From Dreissena polymorpha (Eukaryota > Mollusca > Bivalvia > Myida > Dreissenidae), in contig NC_068362.1 of assembly GCF_020536995.1 (NCBI RefSeq), forward strand, positions 96,159,085 through 96,223,084: 64,000 nt of DNA. The letters run 5' to 3'. The notes below the pieces were generated by a model that searched no databases, had not been told where the DNA came from, and was given only the letters and a program-made list of their open reading frames with translations. Made by a program: the position numbers and the translations under genes. Below, piece by piece: positions 47,093-59,000 of the stretch; position 1 is the first letter of the stretch; each line of letters begins with the position of its first letter.

Positions 47093-50000
47093 GTAGGCGC
47101 ACGTGGAGTATTTGTATTTATTTTGAACCATAATAATCTGCCTATTTATGAACTTCTTCCAGTGTGTATCTGATAAATGACTATGTATTGACATTAGCAA
47201 GAAATAAAGTCGTGATTGTTTATGTAAAGCTGTTCATATGACGGAATGACAATGAACACCAATAAGGGGAAACATACTTCGGATGAATAATTCGGGCGCT
47301 TAATGTTCCGCAATTTGTGTTTTTGATCTTAATTACACCGTAAAGATTTGTTATGTATGAACATTATTGTCGCAAAGATATTGTTTTTTCGAAAACCTTC
47401 AATTGGCAATTTTTAGGTCCCATTTGGGAAAAATATACTTTTTCATACATGCCATAAATTTTCAGTCCGATTCTGGGACATTGTGCTAAATTTTCCGGGA
47501 CATTTGCCGATTTTCCGGGACATGTATACAAATAGCGATATATGAAGTCATACATGTATTTTTGGTACGCATTTTTTCGCGATATCCAATTAGTTAAATT
47601 ACTATTGTAACTTACCTGGAATAAACAAATTTAACATCCATTTAAGATCAATGCACAAAAAAACGTTATTTAAACAAGAAGAATAAATTATAATTAACAT
47701 CGTAAATTGCTTTTAAACAATTGACAAATTAAACATTTCTACATCCGTTACTAGATACAAGCCACGTGTTTTGTGTGTTTGAAAAGAGCACATGTATATA
47801 AACATGAGATAGTTCAGTGCTGATTTAATTTTCAGTCACTGTATACACTTAAAACGTGGACTGCGTGTAACACGGGTGATGAATTCAGACGTTGTCATGG
47901 ATGGCGCGCGCGGTGTAAGCTATGACGTCAAACTGTTACAACTTACATTGTCAGGGGTTTTTCAGCACTGTCTGCGCCTCCGGACAACGGAGGCACTCCC
48001 AAAGCAAACGGACCCGATCCCAAACCGAAATTATAAAAAAAAATCCCAATTTCCAAAAAAAAAAAAAAAAAAATTTTTTTTTTTTTTTTTTTTTAAGAAT
48101 GAAGTGTCTTATAACTTGTGTGACTAACCAGTGTTTGTTTTGGTAAAAAATATTTGCTATAAGGTTTTGACTGTTCAATTCTTATCACAGAGTGTAACTG
48201 TTACTGAAAAACAAAACTGCAGTAATTGAATTAATGTTGAACATGCCCAATATTGCATCTGTTTACATGAAGAAGACAAAATAACCAAATAAAAACAAAT
48301 TTATTTGTTAAACCACGGAATTATTTAAGCATGATTAATTCACAATTTTTTCCCAAATGAGCCGTTTCATCGAAGCAAAAATTCCCAAAATGACCAATTT
48401 TGTCGATAAAAAATTCCCAATTTGGTCAGACTCCTTTTCCCAAAATAGGCAGAAAAACCCCTGATTGTATGCGCTGAGCGTAAAGGCGTGTTGTTTGTCG
48501 CAATATGAGTGTGAATGAATCTGACACCGCGAAAATCCGGGTGAAACTGGATTTATTCATGAATGTGCATCGCGTAATCCGTTAAAACTACACAGCCATC
48601 AAATTTGAGCAAGCCAAGTCACAACGAATTAACCCCTTTTGTTTGACTGTGATTACGAGACAATCGACAAGATAATAGGACCCCCCGTTAATTGATCGAT
48701 TTTGACACGTAGCGTTTTTGCCTAATCGGACAGGCATTTCTTTGGAGATGACGCAATATCAGTGGCAAGTACAGATTTGCATGCTAATATAAAGAACATA
48801 CAGGTTTTACTGAAATCCGGGACATTTGACAAAATTCCGGGACTGCGGGACAGGGTATGCATTTTCGGGACTGTCCCGGACGATCCGGGACGTATGGCAT
48901 GTATGACTTTTTTTCCATGGGGAATGGTAGTCCATATAAACGGACTCCCAGAGCCTTTGATAATTTTCGCCATGGCGGCTCTGGCAGTCCATATGCACCC
49001 CTTCAAAAACATGGGTGCAGTTCAGCGCAGCAAATCCGTGTGCTTCACTAAACAAACATTGTTCGAGACAAATAGAGGAAAATAATGAATAAACTTCATA
49101 AACATGTTAAATTTACCTGAATGGCAACCTACGGATGTTATCCTTTGCATGCACCCTATAAAATCACGACGATGTTTCAACACACTTTTCTCGCCGACAT
49201 ATTTATGTTTAAATTTGAAACAGTGTATTCTGTATCGAATACCACATTGTTATCGACTTTATAGGCTGGAGCACATAACCCGACGTGCAAAATATTGGTG
49301 TACTGCGACCTAACCAATATTGGGTCAATTTTCCAATATGGCGGATACAGCGTACAAAACAAAACCTAAGTCAATAAAATCAATTATTTCTTGCTTTAAT
49401 GGTACCATTTGGATGAGTTTGTGGTTAAGATAGGTAAACTTTAATAAGTTCTTGCAGTTACAGTGTTCCTTAACCCTTGCATTGTTGATAACATTTTGCA
49501 CCCATGGACAAGAGAGAGCGCATTGCAACTCTAAGCAGCCCATTGGGCTATAAAGCTTAGAGTTGAATAATTGCAACTAGGGGAATGGGTCCCCCTACCA
49601 GTCCCAAATTGGAACATAAATTTTTATGATAAAAAAATAACTGTTTATTGATGTCTAGCTGATGATTTAAAGGCCACAGTCTTCTATAAAAGAAATCTGT
49701 CTATCTTGCAGGCGCAGGCTATGTTTGTGCTGTTTGAGCATGCCTCCGGGTATGGCTTGTTCAGAGTTAAGGAGTTTGAAGAGGTTGGGATGCTGCTGCC
49801 AGCGGTGGAGGAAGGGGTCAAGGAGCTCAGCAAGTTCAACTCAGTCGTCAAGATGGTGTCCTTTTCCCCGTTCAAGAGTGGAACCAACGCTCTTGACAAC
49901 ATGAATAGCATCTCTGAAGGTAACAGGTTGCATTGCACACTCGTTGAGATTTTTTTAGCTCACCTGATTTCTCAGGTGAGCTTTTGTGACCGGTCTTTGT

Positions 50001-53000
50001 CTGTCGTCTGTCCGTCCGTCCACATTTGTTCGTTAACACTCTAGAGGCCACATTTATTGTTCGATCTTCATGAAACTTGTTCAGAAGCTTTGTCCCAATG
50101 AAATCTCAGTCTAGTTCGAAACTGGGTCGTGCCGGGTCAAAAACTAGGTCACTAGGTCAAAAAAAAGAAAAAACTTGTAAACACTGTAGAAGTCACATTT
50201 CATGCCCAATCTTCATGTAACTTTGTCAAAATGTTTGTCTTAATAATATGTTGGTTGAGTTCAAAAGTGGTTCCGGTCCATTGAAAAACATGGCCGCCAG
50301 TGGGCGGGGCAGTTTTCCTTATTTGGCTATGGAGAAACCTTGTAAACACTCTAGAAGTCACAATTTTTGCCCAATCATCATGAAAGTGGGTCAAAACATT
50401 GGTTTTATTGATATCTCGGACGAGTTCGAAAATGGTCCAGATCGGTGAAAAAACATGGGCGCCATTGGGCGGGGCATTTTCTCTATATGTATATAGTAAA
50501 AACATGTGAACACTCTAGAAGTCACATTTTTGGCCCAATTTTCATGAAATTTGGTCAGAACATTTGTTTCCTTGATATGAGAGTTGAGTTCGAAAATGGT
50601 TCCGGTTAGTTCAATAACATGGCTGCTAGGGGGGGGGGGGGGGGCAGTTTTCCTTATTTGGCTATAGAGAAACCTTGTAAACACTCTAGAAGTCACAATT
50701 TTTGCCCATTCATTAAAGTTGGTTAAAACATTGGTTTTATTGATATCTCGGACGAGTTCAAAAATGGTCCAGATCGGTGAAAAAACATGGCTGCCAGTGG
50801 GCGGGGCATTTTTCTCTATATGTATATAGTGAAAACATGTGAAAACTCTAGAAGTCACATTTTTGGCCCAATTTTCATGAAATTTAGTCAGAACATTTGT
50901 TTCCTTGATTTGAGAGTAGAGTTCGAAAATTGTTTCGGTCAGTTGAATAACGTGGCTGCCGGGGGGGGGGGGGGGGCAGTTTTCCATATTTGGCTATAGA
51001 GAAACATTGTTAACACTCTAGATGTCACAATTTTTGCCCAATCATCATGAAAGTTGGTTAAAACTTTGGTTTTATTGATATCTCGGACGAGTTCGAAAAT
51101 GGTCCAGATCGGTGAAAAAACATGGCTGCCAGTGGGCTGGGCATTCTTCTCTATATGTATATAGTGAAAACATGTGAACACTCTAGAAGTCACATTTTGG
51201 CCCAATTTTCATGAAATTTGGTCAGAAAATTTGTTTCTTTGATATGAGAGTTTAGTTTGAAAATGGTACCGGTCAGTTGAATAACATGGCCAGCCGGGGG
51301 GGGGGGGCAGTTTTCTTATATTTATATAAAAGCTTGTGAACACTACAAGTCAAATTTTTTGCCCAATCATCATGAAACTTAAACTTGGTGAAAAGATTGG
51401 TTTTATATATATCACATAATTAATGCCATAATTATTGCCCTTAGATTGTCCAAATTTTCATTATATTATACAAAATCCTTGTAAACACTCTAGAGGTCAC
51501 AATTTTGTTTAAGATTTTATGAATCTTGGTCATAATATTTATTTTTGTAAGCAAATTTTGATGTTTGGTAAGGGGGTGGGTCAACTCAAAATATAGGCCA
51601 CCAGGTCAAATCTTACAAAAACAAAATCACTCCATATGCCAGAGTTTTGGTTCAATAATGATGAAACTTGACCAGGATGTTTGTCTGGACAATATCTAGG
51701 TCAAGTTTGATGTTTGGTAAAGATTGAATGAACTGACTCCTCTCAGGTGAGCGAACTAGGGCCATCTTGGCCCTCTTGTTTACATAATTATCACGGGTGG
51801 GATTTCTCCTTCTTCAGCTGATTTCCTCCTTTTACCGTATAACGTTGTGTATAACGCGCATTTATGTATAAGGTGCATCTACTTTCTTAAGCTAAACAAT
51901 CGGGGAAAAAAGTTTTTGAAGCAAAAAAATCGGGGGAAAAAATTTTGTACTGCGGGCTAACTGAAAATCGTTATACATGTATTTACATTGCCGATCTTAT
52001 GTGTTCTTTTATTGCTTCAATTATTAATTATTTTAAAGACGATAACGATACAACTAGTTTGTGTGTTTTTTTTAAATCATATTGTGCGTAAAAATAAATG
52101 TTTGGATTTAAATGAATTATGAATGAAATGCACACTTTCCACGAGGCTACCATCAAGGTTTTCATCATATGTCTCCGAAGTAACTGTCCACGATTTAAAC
52201 GTGGCGGAGTACACATAACGGATGGATAAGTTATAACTAAGAAACTGACATTATTTTTTGGTATTGTCACGTGCTTATTCATGCATGACTAATTCACAAC
52301 CGCGCGTTTTATTTACATTGCCGATATCATGCGTTCTTTTCGAGTGTCTATAATTGACAGGAGACTTTAACGACTCAAACTTATCAACACTATTACGACA
52401 TTACCGGGGATAAACAAACAATATAGGTGTGAAGCCGTTTGCTGGTTCGCATGTTTTGATAATAGCCCAGCTACACAAAAGTTGACAGGTGACGCAAATT
52501 GCTAGATAATCACATCCTCAATCTTGACAAGACGTATGAAAACGTGTAAACAAACACAACATCAATTTAATTAACACATTTGAAAAGCAAGAAAAATAAT
52601 CATAAATATATCGGGAAAGACCTTGCCGACATATTATTGTTTATCGACAAGTGCCCCCAAATAAATTTTGTAACCCTAGTACAGTAGGGTATAATATTGT
52701 GGGAAAACAATAACAATAAAAATGGCTTCCTTGTTTTTCATTCTCTTCTTCAAATTTATTTGATTTATTTGATTTCAATGCTCTGTAACACACCTGAAAA
52801 AAGTAGAAAATATTAATTTTAACTTTATAATGTTTATTCAGATCGTAAATATAACACTATTATTAATATAGTTACAGTTAAAACACCGGGGAACAAAATG
52901 ATGCGAATTACTGCAACTGGGTAACTGACAGTGAAAAAATGTCTTGGCATGGCTGTAGTTGTGCATAACGCGCATCAAGTTTTTAAAATGAAATTTTGGG

Positions 53001-56000
53001 GTAAAAAAGTGCGCCTTATACATAACTTTTTACGGTAAATGTCCAACAAATTTATTTTGCAAAAAATAATGAACTTGGCTGGATCTACATGCATATGGAG
53101 AGTTAAATAATTCAGTAAGGGGGTTGGCAATTTCCTTCCCCAGAAAAGTGTGGTTCTTAAATCACGCCACTGATTTTATAGAATGTAGTATAAGATTTTA
53201 GAATAATGCAATAAGTATGAATTTGAACAGAAGTAAACAGTTCTTAACATTAACATAAATCCTTTATTAATAAACTGCGGGTTTTGTTTGCTATGTAAAA
53301 AAGGCTGTAAAACAGCCCCGATCTCAAAGCAAACGGGCCCGATCCCAAACCGAAATTATAACAATTTTTTTTTTTTTAGAAAGAAGTGTCTTATCACTTT
53401 TATGACTTATGATTATTAGACTATGTATCTCAATTTTATTTTGTAAATATTCTAAAAACTATAATTTATATGATTTTTTCCCAAAATGGCCAGGAAAAGA
53501 CCTGTTGTGTCAATATTTGTTGATAAAAAAGTTTCCTGATAAGTTTCCTGATCAGTACCACCTCCAAATCTTGCTATCCAGTGTCAAAATCAATACACAT
53601 TTTTGTTGTCTCGAAATGATATACAAATGTAATGTTTTTTTGTCTGTAAGTTGCAATCAATTAATTTTGTATTATTGTGTTTTGTGTAGGTATTATCCAT
53701 GAGGACCTGCGACTCTTCATTGAGACCAATGTTCCACAGTCCAGCAAGAAGCAGAAGGTGGTACTGGGTGTCAGTGATCCCAAGATTGGATCTGCTATCA
53801 GTGAGGAGTTGAGTGTGTCCTGTCAGCATACGGGAGTTGTGCCCGAGGTGGTCAGAGGTATAGCTTTTAGCAGCCTATATTGATTGTTGTCCCCTACCGG
53901 TTTCATCGGATGGGACTTATGGTTTGCGCTCTGTGTTTCAGTCAGTCAGTCTGTCCGTTACATTTTTCTGGATCCTGCGATAACTTAAAAATTCTTCATA
54001 TTTTTTCATGAAACTTGAAACATGGATAGATGGCAATATGGACATTATTAACGTCATTTCATTTTGTTCCTACCTCAAAAATTCTGGTTGCTTTTTTGGC
54101 AACAACAAAAAAAATAATATGACAATGGTGGAGCCGGTAGGGGACATATACATGTAATGCTTGGCAATAGTCTTGTTAAGTTTGTTTTACAAGAAACCTG
54201 CTCAGAAGCAAAGTGGAAATGGCAATATCATTGATTTTTTTTCCATTCTTTATAAAGTACATGTAAAAGGTACTTTCCCAATTGAGGTAAAACTACAGAA
54301 TTCCCAATTGTTGTGTAAAAAATGCCCTAAAAGAAAGGAAAATTGTGTCAATTTTGTTCCAAATGTGTATTATCTGCATATTGTCTGTACGCTTCAAAAT
54401 AAGCACTGAAACAGAAAATTTCAAGCCCAAATGCCTTCAAATGAATATTTATACCATGCAATTTAAAAGACCTTTAATTCCAAATCCGAAGATTTCATGG
54501 CAGGAATTTTCCCATGTTAAGGTTTTTCGTGCGTATTTTTCCCAATTAGTTTAGTACTGGTATTTTTATGTCCCCCTTCGAAGAAAAGGGGGTATATTGT
54601 TTTGCACATGTCGGTCGGTCCGTCCACCAGATGGTTTCCGGATGATAACTCAAGAACGCTTAGGACTAGGATCATGAAACTTCATAAGTACATTAATCAT
54701 GACTGGCAGATGACCCCTATTGATTTTCAGGTCGCTAGGTCAAAGGTCAAGGTCACAGTGACTCAAAATAGTAAAATGGTTTCCGGATGATAACTCAAGA
54801 ACGCTTAGGACTAGGATCATGAAACTTCATAAGTACATTAATCATGACTGGCAGATGACCCCTATTGATTTTCAGGTCGCTAGGTCAAGGTCACAGTGAC
54901 TCAAAATAGTAAAATGGTTTCCGGATGATAACTCAAGAACACTTAGGACTAGGATCATGAAACTTCATAAGTACATTAATCATGACTGGCAGATGACCCC
55001 TATTGATTTTCAGGTCGCTAGGTCAAAGGTCAAGGTCACAGTGACTCAAAAATAGTAAAATGGTTTCCGGATGATAACTCAAGAATGCTTACGCCTAGGA
55101 TCATGAAACTTCATAGGTACATTGATCATGACTGGCAGATGACCTCTATTGATTTTCAGGTCACTAGGTCAAAGGTCAAGGTCACAGTGACAAAAAACGT
55201 ATTCACACAATGGCTGCCACTACAACTGACAGCCCATATTTTCCAAATTGGGAAAAATTCGCTGTATATGCAATCAGCATAAAACCAGAAAAACATACCA
55301 TTTAACACACAGTCTGTTTCATGCTGTTTGCTGCTCATCTTACCTTTGGGTTGGATATGAGAGTTTAAAAACTTACATCTAGTAAGAAAGGTCTGAAATT
55401 TAATTTGATTTTTCTAAGAGACAACAAACATGTTTAAGTGCTTTTTCTGAGTGGTACAGGGGACAAAAATATTTATAAATGGCACTCGTCCTGCAGGACA
55501 AGTACATTAAAATTTTCACTCGTCCTGCAAACACATGCACTTGTCCTTCAATATGTGTGAAAGAAAGATTGCAAAGGACTGATATGACTAACAATGTTTC
55601 CTAAATCACTGCTAAAATGCTGCTTACTTAGTTATTCATGCCAGCTGATCACAGAAGAAATGTTAAATTACTTTATTTATGAGGAACACAAAATAAATAA
55701 ATGAAAACAAATTTGTTTTTTCTTTTTCTAATGCTTGCGTGCTTTCCATTTCGGATGGTTGAACACCGCTCCTGCCCCCTTTAAAGAACGCTCGTATGTC
55801 AGACATTTTTCAGATGAAATTCAGACTGGTTTAAAACCGTACTTCGCAGTAAAATAATTCTTAAAAAAAATCAATACTTACAGTGAATGAAGTCAGATGG
55901 GTCCCTGTCAACATGGACGCGCAAAGTTTACACCAAAAAGCCAATATTTACTCGGGACACAGTCTCGCATAACAACGCGCACCTGCTGTATGAAATTTAC

Positions 56001-59000
56001 AATTACGATTTCCGGTTCATTCGCGTTCTACTTTCGGAATAGATATGCTTTAAGAAATGATTTTATTTAATGAAAAAGAGTCTTACTGGTCAGAAAATAC
56101 ATATTTTAACATCAGTTTTTTTTCACTCGTCCTGTAGGACGAGAGCTTAACGGAAATTCACTCGTCCTTTCAAGATTTCACTCGTCAATACGAGCGGACG
56201 AGTGGAATTTTTGTCCCCTGTGGTATATGGTTATGGACACCTTGTTGCCTTACACATTTAAGAATTTTTCTGAGAAAATTGGGCATAATGCGTGTGCGTA
56301 AAGTGTTGTCCCAGATTAGCCTGTGCAATCCGCACAGGCTAATCAGGGACAACACTTTCCGCTTTTATGACATTTTTTGTTTAAATGAAGTCTCTTCTTA
56401 GCAAAAATCCAATTTAGGCAGACTGCACAGTCTAATCTGGGACGCCAACGCACATGCTTTATGCCCTGTTTTCTCAGAACACGACTCTATTAGTTACCCT
56501 GTCATGGCTAGGTATCCGCCTGCACTTTCACCACCTGGTGAAGGGCCTGACAGAGGTGACAGCCAGCAAGGCCCAGCTGGGTCTCGGCCACAGCTACTCA
56601 CGTGCCAAGGTGAAGTTCAACGTGAACCGCGTGGACAACATGATCATCCAGAGCATCAGCTTGCTGGACCAGCTCGACAAGAACATTAACACCTTTGCCA
56701 TGAGGATCAGGTACCAACCATTTGTTCCTTCTGTACACAATATTAGAATGCACTTTTCTTATAAAAATTAGTTCAAAACTTGTATTTCTCATCTCTCAAA
56801 CTTACCCTTACGAAGTAGTGTGATGTTTCCGGTAGGAAATACCATTCTGAAAATGACACAAGTTACACTATAACTCCTAAAAATGACGTCCCAATTGCCA
56901 AGAGTTAAAAACAAGCCTTCGGAGCAGGGCTAACTTTGCCATTTTCCAAATTAACCAATGGCTACAAATGGATTAGTATTGCTAAGAAAATCATGTTTGG
57001 CTTTCTAAACATTTGCAAAAGCCATTCAAATTTTTCTAAAAACAAATTGAGCAAGGGCAAGTCCTGCTGAGTACATTTCTTGTCCAGGTTGTTGTTTTTT
57101 CTTAAGAATATGTGGAGGTGTTTGATAAGTGAAAATGTTCGGCTAATTCCATCCTGCACATATTATAAAGATGTTTTAAAATTGTGGGGCATTTTCCATT
57201 TTGTCCCCAATTTGTGTGACATTCCCAGTCTGTTCCCGATGTGTGACATTTCCCAATCTGTTCCCAATCTGTGTGACATTCCCAATCTGTTCCCAATGTG
57301 TGACATTTCTCAGTCTGTTCCCAATGTGTGACATTTCCCAATCTGTTCCCAATGTGTGACATTTCCCAATCTGTTGCCAATTTGTGTAACATTTTCTAAT
57401 ATGTTCCCAATGTGTGACATTTCCCAGTTTGTTCCCAATGTGTGACATTTCCCAGTCTGTTCCCAATTTGTGTGACATTTCCCAATCTTTTCCTAATGTG
57501 TGACATTTCCCAATCTGTTCCCAATGTGTGACATTTCCCAGTCTGTTGCCAATTTGTGTCATTTCCTAATATGTTCCCAATTTGTGTGACATTTCCCAAT
57601 CTGTTCCCAGAGAATGGTACTCGTACCATTTCCCAGAGCTGGTGAAGATTGTGAACGATAACAGCACCTACTGCAAGGTGGCCAGGCTGATCAAGAACAG
57701 GAAGGAGTTCACTGAGGACAAGGTTGCAGCCTTGGAGGAGTTAGTCATGGACGATGCCAAGGTCAAGGCTATACTGGATGCATCAAGATCATCTATGGGT
57801 TTGTATCACAAATGAAATATTACAATTTATATTTTTGATTCCTTGAAGTATTGGTCCAATTTCAAACTTTTTGATAATGCCTTTATGAGCAACAATGATT
57901 TATTAAGTAAATATAAAGTTAATGTTATTGACATTTATTTGTGTTTTTGTGAACCATTTAAAAAAAAAATGTAATTAAACTTGTCTTATTGTTAATTGGC
58001 TCATTTGGTATTCACATATCAAATTATTGCTGCACTCCAATTCAATTTACTTGCATTTTGAATAATATCACTGTCTGAATATGTATATCATCTTAACTTT
58101 TATAAACAGATGCCATGTATTGTAAATAAATGTTGAATCCTCCTGCCCTTTTCAATGTCAGGCATGGACATTTCTGTGATTGACCTGATCAATATCGAGA
58201 CGTTTGCCTCCAAAGTGATCTCCCTTGTGGAGTATCGTAAGTCTCTCAGTGAGTACCTCCACAGCAAGATGGTCGCAGTCGCCCCAAACCTGTCCACTCT
58301 CATTGGAGACCTGGTATGTGCTAGTTTGCTAGTATTGAAGTTTTTAACCCTTTCCCACTGGCAATGGCTTTATGCAAACAGCATTAAACCAGAACACTCA
58401 ACAGCCTTCAAGTAACTTGCAGGCTGTTTAGGTTTTATGTTGTTTGCTGCTCATCAGTATATTAGGGTTTAAAATGAAGCCTTTACAACTTTAATCTATT
58501 TAGAAAGGTCTTCAATTTAATTAAATTATTTAGGGACTACAAACATTTCAAAATGCGTTTCAGAGAGGTTTAGAGTTAAGAGCTTTGTCATATTAAAAGT
58601 GTGGTTGATGCTATAGTATTAAGTGACTAGGATGTCTCTACAAAATAGAAATCCACACATTTTGGAAAGTTTTATCCTGGATTAGCCTTCAAATGCATTG
58701 ACTCCAGTTTTCATTCAACATTCTGTACCTTCAAATGTTGGTATTTTTTCTTTGTTCCTGTTACAAAACAAATATTCATTTACGATGCATTTGTTTGAAA
58801 TGCTCAATATTAGTCCTTATTGTCCCCTACTGGTTTCACCGGAGGGGACTTATGGTTTGCTCTCTGTCTGTCAGTCTGTCTGTCTGTCCGTCACACTTTT
58901 CTGGATCCTGCGATAACTTAAAAAGTTCTTAATATTTTTCATGCAACTTGCAACATGGATAGATGGCAATATGGACATTATGCACGTCATTTCATTTTGT

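Noticed and set aside
50391-50987. 198-codon minus-strand frame
   Set aside because: It falls wholly inside the tandem core of the AGCTCACCTG element. The residues repeat with the DNA unit and the poly-G runs encode proline runs.
51650-51740. Box C/D snoRNA candidate (ATGATGA ... AACTGA)
   Set aside because: It lies in the conserved end region of an interspersed repeat, has no terminal stem, and the boxes are present by chance.
57102-57629. Minus-strand frames rich in [14 protein letters not shown]
   Set aside because: Minisatellite in NOP56 intron 4, antisense to the gene.
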